From assembly GCA_022453515.1 (NCBI GenBank), contig JAJNNY010000033.1:310001-374000 (forward strand): 64,000 nt of DNA, written 5' to 3'. Position 1 is the stretch's first letter. The number at the start of each line of letters is the position of its first letter. Under the pieces are notes generated by a model. It worked only from the letters and a program-made list of their open reading frames with translations. It was not told the DNA's origin and did no database searches. The position numbers and the translations under genes were made by a program. This document shows positions 1 to 11,290 of the stretch, one piece after another. This stretch comes from Astrocystis sublimbata. Lineage: Eukaryota > Ascomycota > Sordariomycetes > Xylariales > Xylariaceae.

Positions 1-1769
1 AGGCCCTGGTTACGGAGCTTCTAGGTCATAGTGATGCCCTTGCTACCGTGACACCTGACAAAGTCAAACGGCCTTAAGTTTGCTATAATTGCATGGCATT
101 AATTTGAAAAGTTGTTCCTATGTATTAGAACTGAAGATCTAGATTCACGATGCACAACGCACGATTCACTCGCTAGGCACTCTCTCAAATGCTTAGTGCC
201 ATAGTTGAGCTTCGTAACATTTATCTATTGCCAATCACAACACACTGACACAGCCAATCAACAATCATTGGGAAGAGCTGATGGTTGAAGGGGGCACTGC
301 GTGATGTTAATCACCAACTAGCTCGGCGTAGTGAAAATGGATGGTCCGCGAAGGCCATCGACACAACAAGATTTGTCGCTTCGCTAACGGGCCACCTCAA
401 GACTGGTGGGGTATTAGTATTACCCATTCCCCGGGGATTAGATTGACTACAAGCAAAATATTACTGTATCTGTAATAGCTTGATTGCATCGGAGCCCGTT
501 TGCTATCAAAGTACATATAAGAAACTTATACAGTTCCTCGGAATCTCTCATAGCAAAATCTTCGTTCATGCAACTCAAATGATCCCTCGTCACCTCAAGG
601 TTTGTTCCATTATCCCAGTCTCTACCTACCGGCTCGCCAGGGAGAGAATGTACGCTAGAAAAGACGAGTACTCCATGGATTTCGGTAAATGTATTACTGG
701 TTTAGCAAATGAGAAAGTCAGATCAATTCGCCGAGTACAACGTCAAAGGCCTTAACTCGAAGACTGATTACAACAAAGAGTGAGAGGAGCGAAAGGACCC
801 GGGATGATGGGTTCAAGCTCTTTCACCTATTATCAAACGCGGAGTAAACTGACGGCTTATTAATGGAAACTAACACGCTCTTACACCTTGACAGTTTCAT
901 AAGTTGAGGTTGTTGCTGTATGAGAGTGGGATAGTTTTTGGCTAGTTCTAAGTAGTTATCCCTCTGATGTTCAATTTCATAGATGCTGCACGCGCAGACA
1001 AATTCGAAGAATAGTGGCTCTCAAGAGTCCAATCTATTAATTGACACAGATTGCGGGGTCTCAACTAATGCAACAAACCGAGAGATAATTGTGAAATGGA
1101 AAGAAAGCTTAGTGTCGTAGCTGGATTCAAAAGAGGGCAAAAAAATAATGGGACAAACCCATTTCCAACAGCTGGATACATAAATGGCTAGGTGGACATA
1201 GTAAAAACCTAGATAATCAATCATAGCGACAATAACACTTAAGCAGTTAGGTACCTAACCAATACCAACAAGAATTAGAAGGCTGAAGTTATTAAACTTT
1301 GGTATCTGGTATGTGCACCTATAAGCTACCTAGGCATGCTAGGGAGGACTCTAAGGGCAGCACTGGCAGTGCATCAAACAACAAGGTTACTGGATTAGAC
1401 CACAATCATCACACAAACAAACAACCATGATTCGCTACTGAATCAATATACCACAAAAACCATGACCTATCATGAAACAATGGAGGTAGAAATAAAGAGA
1501 GCAGGGATATGAAAGGCTTTGGAATTAGATGTTAGTGATGTTCTCCGATCAACAAGTAACTATATAGATCCTTCTTGCAAGCCCGTAGACTCATAACATT
1601 CTAGCGAAACCCTAGATTTAACTAAACCGAATCAACTTTCTAACAATTACAACAACCAATAAGCATACTAAAATAACCTATTCAACAACACGTTCGCATG
1701 TTGCACTAGTGTACATGGCAGGACTAGAACCCCATTGATTACTTAATTACAGCATTCACATCTGACACC
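1..1769. other. Intergenic, AT-rich, no gene seen
   Basis: Only short frames without recognisable protein character occur here. The longest is a 91-codon frame at 480-755 with no familiar motif. The stretch is AT-rich compared with the coding parts and could be degenerate repeat sequence, but I found no terminal repeats or relic domains in it. Confidence 0.5.
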
Positions 1770-2021
1770 ATGTCTAAGTCTATTCGAATTTACGATGTTA
1801 AAAATCGCTTCACAACCATCTCTGCCGACTTGGATTCCGACGAGCTGATCATCAAAGCACGGGAATTCCTGATAAGTTGTGAAATACGGGACAAGGAAGA
1901 AGCAACTTTTGGGGGGTTCGAGTACAGTGATGACGCAGTCGCACGGGTGAACGCAACACGGGGGAAGGCTCCTGTGTCTATTATATGCGAGGGCAACAAG
2001 ATCACATGCTATTTTACTTAG
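1770..2021 (+). CDS. Small hypothetical protein (83 aa)
   Basis: This single-exon frame starts with an ATG in good fungal context (CACCATGTC) and encodes 83 residues. The product is mildly acidic in its first half (AREFLISCEIRDKEE) and has no signal peptide, membrane segment or known motif. I do not recognise a family. An open frame of 107 codons on the other strand covers the same bases, so coding potential rests only on the start context and a protein-like composition. It has no operon-like or paired neighbour. It could equally be a chance frame in a gene-poor region. Confidence 0.35.
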   Translation: MSKSIRIYDVKNRFTTISADLDSDELIIKAREFLISCEIRDKEEATFGGFEYSDDAVARVNATRGKAPVSIICEGNKITCYFT

Positions 2022-2851
2022 AAGAAGGTAGACATGTTCCTTGTCCTTCCCCCTTTCCTTCTTCATTGGCGTAATTACAGCAATTTACTGCTAAAATAGA
2101 TTTTTTTCTCGATTGAATATTCTAACCTAACCTTGTGCACATGCGCAATAATTAGAACCTTGACCCAGGTCCCAAGCTGGCAAGCTGACCGCTTACAACA
2201 TATATTAAGTTGTTTCTATGTTGTCTGTCCAAACATGATCCGAAGCTCGTGGTCTATTGGCGCATCACTCTACTGCGACACATTTCAGACCAGTCTGGAA
2301 ATGTTGAAAATGCTCAGACTTGGTTGTATTGCCCCCTAACGTCAATGAACGAGCTACATGCAGTAGTGTGGAACGTCAACTATTCGCAGCACCATTCCCT
2401 TTTCGGTAGCTCCGACTTCTCTACCCATCTCACCCACGACGTTTAATTCAAAAGATATGTCCTCAAGCAAAGATCATGTAATATCACATGAAGCCTCCAT
2501 TATATCTCCCCAGTTAAAAATGCAAAATAGGTCATCCCGCTCATTTGATCACTTTGCAACAGTTTCTTACGCTTGGCAAACACAATGAAGGGTCTTTAAG
2601 ACACAGTTCAAATGCGGAGTTAGACCATTGGGGTCATCCACTAGTGTGTACATGATCGCGACATGCTGGTCACAAGAGGGGAATAAAGATATTATAAAAG
2701 GGTTCTATGTCGGGACCACCCTGACGTCTCTCTCATAATTAGACATTTCCAACGAGTCGTCTATCGTTGCAGCGCTATCCAGATCTTTTGAGACTTCGAC
2801 GTTCTATGACCCTTTCTATATACTCGTTGAATTTCTACTTTCTTCGATACA
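2022..2851. other. Intergenic, upstream of the DUF1349 gene
   Basis: The small frames at 2133-2446 overlap each other and show no family resemblance. A TATA-like ATATTATAAAAG occurs near 2690-2702, about 150 bases before the DUF1349 start codon, and may belong to its promoter. Confidence 0.4.
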
Positions 2852-3741
2852 ATGAGCACCAGCAACTCCTCTTTCACGCTTCAAGCCAACCCCGGCACTG
2901 ATATTTGGCGAAAGCCACCTACGACAAATGTGTTCAATGGTAAGCCATTGTGACACATCTGTCTTTGTTGTCTACAACTCCATGTCACGCATGCTAGATG
3001 TTGTCATCAATGCGATAACCAGGGCTGTCGTCACCTTACCACCTCTTCCACTAACCGCGCCTCCTAGCCCCCATATCCCATACTTCTACGAACCTCCTGA
3101 AGAAGTTCCAATCGGCACGCGTGACATTCTGGGCCTCATGGACTGAACGCTACGACCAGGCCGGTCTGCTTCTCGGTAAGGACTTGCCCCAGTCTTTTCA
3201 ACCCTTATAGGTTGGATTAGAAGTCTCCATCTGTCAACTGCGCCATCCGAGTGTGTCACATGAGGCGAGATAAATCATGTTCCAAGATAGTCTTACCTGA
3301 CTTCGAGCTCTAGTGCCTCGACGGGCTTCCTCATCGCCCCCGACCACGGAGGCGCCGGACAAATGGTTCAAGACGGGCATCGAGTACTATCTCGACGAGC
3401 CGCAGCTGAGCACCGTGGGCTGCGACCGATGGGCGGACTGGAGCGTCGGCGTGTTAACAAAGCCCGTCGACCCGAAGCGGGGCGTGACGCTTGAGGCCAG
3501 GCGCGAAGGCGACGAGAACGGCCGGTCGATCTGGATCTACCAGCTCATCCTTGACGAGGCCACGGGGGAGGTGGCCGAGCGCATTGCGCTGCGCGAAGTA
3601 TGCTGGATTCTTGCGGATGAGGAGGAAGATGAGGGTAAAGGCTGGGTACTGGATGTCAGCCCTATGGTTGCGCGGCCCGAGAAGGACGCCACGACGCCGC
3701 TGAGTGTTGACTTCAAGGACTTTACTGTTGTATGGGATTGA
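2852..3741 (+). CDS. DUF1349 (REE1-like) protein
   Basis: The spliced product is 207 aa from exons 2852-2939, 3068-3175 and 3314-3741. Both introns are phase 1 with GT..AG ends. The N-terminus has the family signature GTDIWRKPP. The second exon supplies WTERYDQAGLLL, and the third supplies KWFKTGIEYY and STVGCDRWADWS. All are typical of DUF1349, a concanavalin A-like beta-sandwich fold shared with yeast Ree1, which is reported to influence enolase expression. No signal peptide is seen, so it is probably cytosolic. The ligand in moulds is unknown. The length matches the family (about 200 aa). Splicing at these sites restores the conserved order exactly, so I am confident in the model. Confidence 0.85.
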
Positions 3742-4712
3742 GAGGCATTGCAGACTTCAAACGCTGCGTCCTCACGGTCAAGCTCGATCTCAATATGAAC
3801 AATGCACACCATTCCATATCCGTGAGACTCCCCTGAATAGATGTTTATACTGGAAAGAGTGAAGTTCCGTGAATAGTGGTTGCATGTCCGAGGTAGCAAT
3901 TACCGCGGAAAAGAAAAAGCGAAAGCTAGGAGGTGGGATTAGTACTAGACGCCTGCTCCAAAGGTACAGGAAGTTTTGAAAGCCTCCGCCTGCAATTTCA
4001 GGCCCCAGAATAACACTGCTACCATCGTTTACATGTGGGCTTGAAGTCATCGTTAATTCAACTGACGTAGGTTGACAATTGTACGGCAATTGTCCGAGCG
4101 AAGCACTTAGACGAGCGGGCGGAATCGAAGGATTCCACTACTCCAGGATTTACCTAGACGTCTACAGGCTCGCAACACCTTACGAGGAGCGTTGAAGATG
4201 CAACTCATCATGCACCATCTGCTTGTATCACCGTGGATAGCTCTGTTATTATAAACTTCACAATTGAGAAAACAGTTGAACCTCTCATGCGCGAATCTTT
4301 AATGTGTGTCGAATGATAGCCCAGCAGTTTAGCGCTTCGGTGGAAGGTTGTTCCGCCACGACTCCACGAATTTTGACAGGTCAGATGGACGTGCGCAATG
4401 GGAAGAGACACAAGCAACAGTGTAATGAGATTTTGACCGCCCTACGATTCAACCAACTAAACGTTTTGGGGGTGAAAGGAGCAATCGGAAGTGATCGTCG
4501 ACTTTCATTCGAATACTGTGATATTTGATATTGGTAAAGCATCGCGTCGACACGTACTGTCCCACGTTCCCGCAGTACGTCAAATACGAAATTTGCCGTC
4601 CGCCTACTCTGCAACAAAGAACAAACCCTGATTTCTGAACAACAGGAAAAGTCCCATCAACTTGCAAAATTGCAGACCACACCCAGCTCCGTTTTTACAC
4701 AACCTTCACAAG
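3742..4712. other. Intergenic
   Basis: No supported gene. Overlapping short frames on the minus strand (3790-4682) lack recognisable motifs. The last hundred bases are the presumed promoter and leader of the DUF7704 gene. Confidence 0.4.
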
Positions 4713-5186
4713 ATGGCACCCCGCAGAGCAACCCTCCCACTCGCCTACCGCGTCTTCTTCCTTGTCATCGAGCCAATATCCGCGCTTGTTGGGGCATACT
4801 ACGCGCATTTCCGGCAGGACGACTACCTACGCCTAACAGATGACAGCTCAGCACCCTCTTCAGCCATTCCGCTCGGGACCTCCATTGTCCTATCGCAGCT
4901 CGCGAACTTGTATCTGCTGTTCGCGTTGAACGAGGCCCTGGTACTGCGCTGCACGGCTGATCTCACCGTCTGGAAGGCATTACTCCTTGTCTTACTCATA
5001 GCTGACTTCGGCCACCTGCTCTCGGTAAGCGCACGTGGGGCATCGGTCTACTGGGACTTCACTCGGTGGAACGCGATCGATTGGGGGAATGTTCCGTTTG
5101 TGTATTTGGGCGCCAGCATGAGAATAGCTTTCCTGAGTGGAATCGGCATAGGTGGGGGAAAGACACCACCCCGCAAGACTGCGTGA
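4713..5186 (+). CDS. DUF7704-family small membrane protein
   Basis: This intronless gene encodes 157 aa from ATG 4713 (CAAGATGGC). An in-frame ATG at 4662 would add 17 residues, but the protein from 4713 begins MAPRRATLPLAYRVFFLVIE, the usual start of this fungal family. About four hydrophobic segments are visible: the N-terminal VFFLVIEPISALVGAYY, a central IVLSQLANLYLLFALNEALVL, then ALLLVLLIADFGHLLSV, and a C-terminal segment near FVYLGASMRIAFL. An acidic loop near residues 35-45 separates the first two. The family is common in Pezizomycotina. Its function is unknown, and it often lies beside secondary-metabolism or stress genes. It lies about 0.7 kb before the alcohol dehydrogenase in the same direction, with no evidence of linkage. 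Confidence 0.75.
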   Translation: MAPRRATLPLAYRVFFLVIEPISALVGAYYAHFRQDDYLRLTDDSSAPSSAIPLGTSIVLSQLANLYLLFALNEALVLRCTADLTVWKALLLVLLIADFGHLLSVSARGASVYWDFTRWNAIDWGNVPFVYLGASMRIAFLSGIGIGGGKTPPRKTA

Positions 5187-5895
5187 TCGGCTTCCTAGGT
5201 TGAGGTTGGGGAGGCGGGGAAACTGGGGCCACTAGATTGACGGGAGGTTACCTTCAACTTCAAGCTGCCGAGCATCGTGGCCTAGCTTAGGTTGAAAGGA
5301 ATCATAATAAAGGATTATCTCAGTCACCTACAATACTCTTTACTTCCAGTATTTGACATCAGCGGCCTGATTCCGCGAATGCCGCCTGCTGTGACATCAG
5401 AGGCCCCGCGCAGTCATGTCGACCACGCCTAGAAACCCAATCACCCAATCTGGGATGCCATCTGTTGAGCCTGCGGCTTTTGTACGTGAGAATGAAATCA
5501 GCCCGCTTCCTTTGTACGATCGCGCACCCTTGACTCCACTGGGGACTTGCCAGTGCCTTTTTATTGGTGGAATAACATCGACAAACCTGCTGGAAGCTCC
5601 AGAACACAACCATAACGATACTGTGGATGTGGATGTGGATGTGGACCAAGGACCACTTCGCGGCAGAGGGGAGCAGAGCTATCATGTCTACTTAGAGCAG
5701 CTGGGGTAGTGTTGCTGCTTTCCCAGGCGCTGTAAGTATATTGTTAATGGTAGGGAGGGGGATAGTAAGTACCCCTCCATTGCCAGTCGCGGCAGAATAA
5801 TTGTCATAATCGTTGCTTTGTCTTTTACCTGCAACTTAGTCTCTTCTCAGTTTCCTGTTGCCCTGACATCCTCACCTGCAATAATTCGCGTAATT
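5187..5895. other. Intergenic, promoter of the alcohol dehydrogenase
   Basis: A 97-codon frame at 5416-5709 ends in a short GTGGAT triplication (about 5626-5645, giving a VDVDVDVD run) and resembles no family. I treat it as non-coding. The last 80 bases before 5896 are CT-rich, like a fungal leader. Confidence 0.4.
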
Positions 5896-7042
5896 ATGTC
5901 TAGCCACGACCAATACACCGGCTTTCAAGTCCAGTCCGCTGCCACCTGGACTACTTTTCACAAGAACAAGTTCGACGTGAAGCCATTTGGCGACCACGAT
6001 GTTGAAGTGAAGATCGAGTGCTGCGGCGTCTGCTCTAGCGACGTTCACACAATCAGCGGTGGTTGGGGCGAACAAAACTTTCCGTTGGCAGTCGGGCATG
6101 AGATTGTCGGCAAAGCAATCCGCGTCGGCCCAAAGGTTACTCTGATCAAGGAAGGCGAGCGAGTTGGCGTTGGTGCCCAGTCATGGTCTTGTATGGAATG
6201 TCGCCAGTGTAAAAGCGATAACGAAGCCTACTGCCCGAAGCAAGTGGACACGTTTGGCGCTGTTTGGCCAGACACGGGTATTGTCACGCAGGGTGGATTC
6301 TCGTCACATGTGCGGACACACGAGCATTGGTGAGTTGACACGCACCACGGACCCGTCACGATGGTTCACATTTCTGACGGATTGTGAAAGGGTTTTTCCG
6401 ATTCCCGACGCCATTCCCAGTGCTCTCGCGGCACCACTGTTGTGCGCCGGCATCACGAGCTATAGCCCCTTAGTACGCAATGGAGCTGGGCCGGGCAAAA
6501 AGGTCGGCATAGTTGGTTTAGGGGGTCTCGGACACTTCGGTGTCCTGTTCGCCAAGGCCCTGGGTGCCGAAACCTGGGTCATCTCTCGATCTCATAGTAA
6601 AGAGGAGGATGCTAAGAAGATGGGCGCGGACGGGTTCTTGGCAACCCAAGACAAAGAATGGAACAAGGATCATTTGATGACGTTTGACTTGATCGTCAGC
6701 ACAGCCAACAATTTTGGCGAGGGTTTCGACCTCAATGCATATCTTGCCCTCCTAGACATCCACGGCAAATGGATATCGGTGGGCCTACCGAACGACGCGA
6801 ACCTCACGATCAAGCCCCAGAGCTTCATGGCGAACGGTTGCTTGATCGGGGCCTCGCACATAGGCAGCAGGAAAGAGATGCTTGCGATGCTGAAGCTGAC
6901 GGCTGATAAAGGCATCAAGTCATGGGTTGAGACTGTGCCGATTAGCGCGGAGAATCTGTCCACCACAGTACAGAGGCTGAACAAAAACGACATCAGATAT
7001 CGATTTACCATGGTGGATTACGAAAAGGAGTTTGCGGCTTGA
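5896..7042 (+). CDS. NADP-dependent zinc alcohol dehydrogenase (ADH6/CAD-like)
   Basis: The product is 361 aa from exons 5896-6329 and 6391-7042, with a 61-nt phase-2 intron. It is a medium-chain zinc dehydrogenase of the cinnamyl-alcohol/ADH6-7 group, which reduces a wide range of aldehydes with NADPH. Catalytic zinc ligands are Cys46 (GVCSSD), His68-Glu69 (GHE) and Cys163 (LLCAG). Structural zinc ligands are Cys99, Cys102, Cys105 and Cys113. The nucleotide-binding loop GLGGLG is at residues 187-192, and the following SRSHSK is consistent with NADP preference. Yeast Adh6 is 360 aa, so the length fits. No targeting signal is seen, so it is cytosolic. The exact substrate cannot be read from sequence. 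The start was chosen because the residues after it (SSHDQYTGFQ) match the family N-terminus. Confidence 0.92.
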
Positions 7043-7741
7043 ACATGAGAACAAGTCTAGGCTGACGATAGTTGCCTTTCATTTTGGCTGGAGGGGAGGA
7101 TAGAACGACGACGGGCGAACGTTGAAGTTGGTTGGTACCTGTCATAGATAATTAGATGGGAATAGAGGTTGCGTGGATCTAGGTATGATATGAAATTACA
7201 TGATTCCATATTGCTTGCCATTTGACAATGGGTAATGGGGAGTTTGAGGTTGACGTTGCGGGCGCAGGCGAGAAACGAACAAAAGTAATGAAAACAAATA
7301 TATATATAGATATATGAAGATAGAGAAACAGAGATGGCAAACCTGACTCCGGGTTATTTCTTTCCTGGGAACATATCTCTCAAGTCTAGTCTGACCATCA
7401 AGGTGCTCGAGCTGCTGCTGTATGACATACCTGCGACCTCGGCATCTCGGGAGCTGGCGTTTACATATAGTACGTGCAGGTAGGGGAGATGCCAGTACCT
7501 AGGTACCTGATGCTTAACAGACCGATCTTATCGAAGCAGCTGGCGACAGCTGGAGAGATTAGCTAGCGCACCAGAGCACCTCGGCTGCGCTAGCCTGCTT
7601 GGTTGGCCCGTGCACACCGCCCACAAATCACGAAACTCCCGTGGTCGACATTTTCCCACCCAACTTTTTGGCCGTCTCGGATCTTCGACTGCCTCACTTT
7701 GACCATCCCACTTGACAAGCCCAAAACCGACATCCGCAACC
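7043..7741. other. Intergenic, RPS7 promoter region
   Basis: No gene. A TATATATAGATATATG stretch lies near 7300. A palindromic ACCTAGGT (7497-7504) lies about 240 bases before the RPS7 start and is one of several such copies in the window. Confidence 0.4.
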
Positions 7742-8725
7742 ATGTCTGTCAACAAGATCGCCCCCAACAGCCCGTCGCGCGCCAACCCGTCCGAGTTGGA
7801 GACCAGCATTGCTGGTGCTCTCTACGACCTCGAGACCAACACCGCCGACCTGAAGGCTGCCCTCCGTCCCCTCCAGTTCGTCTCTGCCAGAGAGGTGAGA
7901 TAAGACGCCCAAGCCAATCCCTCGCGATGGCGTACCCTACGGCCGCGCTCAATCCTGTTCCATACCCGCTCTGTCCCATCGACCTCGCTCGTGCCCCGTC
8001 CCTCGATTGTTCGTCGCACGCATCGGCCACGGCCGGTCCGCGGCTTGCCGACTGCGCATCGGGGACGCGCGCCGTGTGAGGGACGCAGCGATACATACTA
8101 TACATGAGAAATAGTGGCTGTGGAATAGGACGGGAAGCGGTCCAAGGAACACATCGTCAACGTGTCCTGGAGCTCGCCGGCTGACTTGCATCTGAAATTA
8201 GATCGAAGTTGGCCACGGCAAGAAGGCTATTGTCATCTTTGTCCCCGTCCCATCCCTACAGGGCTTCCACCGGGTCCAGCAGCGGTAAGCATACATTTCC
8301 TCCTCTGTCATTCTCCTCATACCGTCTGACCCAACCTGTGCTGACCGTCGCCCGCCAGCCTGACCCGCGAGCTCGAGAAGAAGTTCTCCGACCGCCATGT
8401 CCTGATCCTCGCCTCGCGCCGCATCTTGCCCCGCCCCAAGCGTTCCGCCCGCTCGCGCAACACCCTCAAGCAGAAGCGTCCTCGCTCGCGGACTCTGACT
8501 GCTGTTCACGACGCCATCCTGACCGACCTCGTCTACCCCGTCGAGATTGTCGGCAAGCGTGTCCGTGTCAAGGAGGACAACAGCAAGCTCCTCAAGGTCA
8601 TCCTCGACGAGAAGGAGCGTGGCGGTGTCGACTACAGACTCGACACCTACTCTGAGGTCTACCGCCGCCTGACAGGCCGCAGCGTCACCTTCGAGTTCCC
8701 CCAGTCCGGATCCACTGAGTACTAG
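7742..8725 (+). CDS. rps7: 40S ribosomal protein S7 (eS7)
   Basis: The product is 200 aa from exons 7742-7894, 8202-8284 and 8359-8725, with introns of 307 and 74 nt. It is a structural protein of the small cytosolic ribosomal subunit. Recognisable blocks are the start [67 protein letters not shown] and the C-terminal [15 protein letters not shown], which together run the full length of eS7. The large first intron near the start codon is usual for fungal ribosomal protein genes. Codon use is strongly biased to C-ending codons, as expected for a highly expressed gene. The next gene (dynactin p62) converges on it from the other strand. Confidence 0.95.
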
Positions 8726-9036
8726 GGTTAGTCAGAGGTAATAGGGCAAAACGGGGTATGGAATGAGTAGGGTTGGGAAACGATCGAGTCATTTGGCATG
8801 GTACTGGCATGTGCTACATTACATGAATGAATGATGGCATCTATGGGTTCTCAAGGGCCGATTTCTAAAAAGGCACGGCGTTCTGACTGGCTAGCTTGTG
8901 AATTCAATTGAAATGAACCAAGCTTCGTTTCCCGAGCCCACATCCCTTGATTCTGTCTTCCTTCGTGCTTCCGCGCTGTTACCATCGTAAACTAGGTACC
9001 AAACATTTCTGACGGGGGTATCGTAAATCTTTTTGT
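8726..9036. other. Convergent 3' region between RPS7 and dynactin p62
   Basis: Both flanking genes end here, so the 311 bases should hold the two 3' untranslated regions and polyadenylation signals. I see no other feature. Confidence 0.45.
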
Positions 9037-10798
9037 CTATTCCTGACTGATGCGTCCAATGCCGATGGCACACCAATAAGCCAGCTCTCTCTTTTCTCTG
9101 GCGTCTTTTTCCTTGCCAGTCGCTGTCCCAACCTGATCATGCGCGGCTTCGCCCTCCCATTCCAACCGCACAAACATAGGTATCTCCAATATGTCCTCGT
9201 CCTCCCTCAACGGGCTGAGATCCGGCTCCGGGTCGCCCTCTTTTCTCAGCAATGCGGGTGGTGGCTCTATGCGAAGCGAAGCAGGCACCACCTCCACGAC
9301 GATACTGACCCAGTTGCGCCCCCGCTCCCAGATCTTACCCGCCTCGGCCTGGTGTATGCCCTCGTCGCCCCTCCGGCGCTGGCCCTCCTTGTCCCCATCG
9401 CGCAGAACGTCGTCTAGATACATGTCGTTGTCTGGGTTGGCGTCAATCTGGAACTCGGGACACAGCACCGTGACCCTGGACGCGAAGCGGCCCGGCGTCA
9501 TGGCCGGGGTGCCAAGAGTGACCTTCACGTCGTCGAAGAGAGCGTTTTTGAACGTCAGGAGGAACTGTGTGGGCTGTAGCGGCTTGAGTAGGGCCTCGTC
9601 CGACCCGGGCGGGGCAGGGTGCAGGGGCTTGACAGAGATGGAGGGCACGAAGCTGTTGGCGACGAGCCGGATGCGCCACCGCGTGTTGCTCACCTTGGAC
9701 TCGGGCTTGCTGATGATGTGGCGGCAGACCGGGCAGCGCTTCGAACGCTTGGTCCGTAGCAGGTACGGGATCGGCCAGAGCTCGTCCGCGAAGCGCGCGC
9801 CCTCTTCCACCTGCATCCGGGCCTGGTCGCGTGTCACGGTGCCGTCCCACCCCTCTCGTCGCAGCTGCGATATGGCGCCGCTCTCGTCCAGGTCGCTGAC
9901 TCGGAAACCCTCTTGGGCCAAGTCGGCCTCCCGCATGTTGGTGGATCTATTCTTCTGCTTGAGCCCGCTCATGTTGTTCCCCGAGTAGATACTCATGATG
10001 CGCGTCAAAGCGCCAGGGGAAGCGAGTCCGTAGTCTCCGAGGCCAGATAGCCCAGCGCCGGGGTTGGCGCTGGCGGTCTGAGAGCCATAGAAGGACTTCA
10101 GGGCTGTGAACCTGGCCTTCTGGGTCTCGGGTATGGAGTCGGCTTTGGTGGGGGACGTGTCTCCCCCGCTGACGACATGTTTGGACGGCTCGTCCCCGTA
10201 GCGAAGCTTCTGCAGCTGACCGAAGATACCCTGGGGCTTGTCGAACTTGACACCGATCTCAGCTGAGTTCCAGTGGCAATACGAGCAGGTCAGGATCCAA
10301 GGCCCCGCGGGGGTCGGAGCGGCAGCGCTGTCGGCTGAGAGAAGGGCGGGTTCCGGGGGCGACTCGAGGGCTTGGACGGCCAGGGGCCCGATACATATGG
10401 GACATTGGAAACAACTGCGCGTACAGCTAGAACAGGATCTATGTTAGCCTGCCGGTACAAGATATGCGGGAACGGTGGAAAACGTACCGGTTCCCTTCGG
10501 TCTTGAGACTGCTACTGCCGACCTCAAACAGACAGTTCGGACAGTAGATTGTCACGACCTCCTCGGAGACGCAGCGCGGACAACGGATCTGGTGACAGAC
10601 ATCGCAGTAGAGGAGATGCTCGAGGGGGTACAGACTGAAGGTCGAGCGTTGTGCGCGGGGATCGAAGGCGTGGTCATCGTCGCTGTCGCCCGACTGCTGC
10701 GCGGCCGTGGGCGATGCTTCGTCGGCGGGGCGGGTTTGGTTGGAAGAATCACGGCAGGGACATTGGATGTAGGTGTAGGGTGCGAAGGATGATGCCAT
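9037..10798 (-). CDS. ro-2: Dynactin subunit p62 (dynactin 4, RO-2-like)
   Basis: The product is 570 aa from exons 10798-10488 and 10438-9037 (minus strand), with a 49-nt phase-2 intron. It is a pointed-end component of dynactin, which links cytoplasmic dynein to cargo and is needed for nuclear movement in hyphae. The N-terminus carries the family's cysteine-rich zinc-binding array: CPC, YCDVCHQIRCPRC, YCPNC, then after the intron CSSCTRSCFQCPIC and ILTCSYCHWNS. Downstream are GIFGQLQKLRYG and the conserved beta-rich C-terminal half with a second paired-cysteine motif CPVCRH. The length fits fungal homologues. The start at 10798 is the first Met and gives MASSFAPYTYIQCPC, typical of the family. 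GC-rich open frames on both strands within it are shadows. Confidence 0.92.
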
Positions 10799-11290
10799 TT
10801 AGAGATGTGTCGAGCTGCTGCATCGTAGCAGGCGCGACGGTCGAGAGCGGCCACCTGGACGTCGACGCGGCTCAGTACCCCAAGTCCCGTGTGGGTGGTT
10901 ATTCGCGATGCGATGTGGGGGGCGGGTGGGTGAGGCAAAAGTTAACAAGTCGTTAAGCTTCAATGCTGCAGGTGGGATTGCTCTTCATCGAAGCATCCAT
11001 GCATCTCAGCATTACAGGGGAGACAGCCACCGAGCGAGCGAGCGCACTACGGGGTAGGTATCTACCTAGGTAGGCACCTAGGCAAAATGTGGGTTAGTGT
11101 GAGATCCTGTCTCCTTACCCCACCATCATCTTCTTGGCAGGCTCGGCAGGCGAGAACTAAAAGCTCAAATAGGTAAGTACCTAAGTACTGTACCCCGGCA
11201 CCCAGACTACATGTAGGTAGGTAACACTGCGTTTCCCATGTCACAAATGTGCAACAGAGTTGTTGCCCCCTAGCCCGTGCGAGGTAGCGA
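10799..11290. other. Intergenic with ACCTAGGT-type repeats
   Basis: This separates two minus-strand genes. Short palindromic repeats built from CCTAGG/GGTACC pieces cluster at about 11053-11085 and 11170-11225, including a perfect ACCTAGGT at 11064-11071. No coding frame is supported. Confidence 0.45.

Noticed and set aside
1743..2066. 107-codon minus-strand frame over the small 83-aa gene
   Set aside because: Cys-rich irregular composition and no family. The plus-strand frame has the better start context, although neither is certain.
5416..5709. 97-codon frame before the alcohol dehydrogenase
   Set aside because: It has no motif, ends in a simple GTGGAT repeat, and an opposing frame of similar length overlaps it.
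7895..8201. Possible intronic snoRNA in the long first intron of RPS7
   Set aside because: I looked for C box (RUGAUGA) and D box (CUGA) pairs at the right spacing and saw none.
9191..9988. 265-codon plus-strand frame
   Set aside because: It is a shadow of the dynactin p62 coding exon on the other strand, caused by GC-rich codon use.
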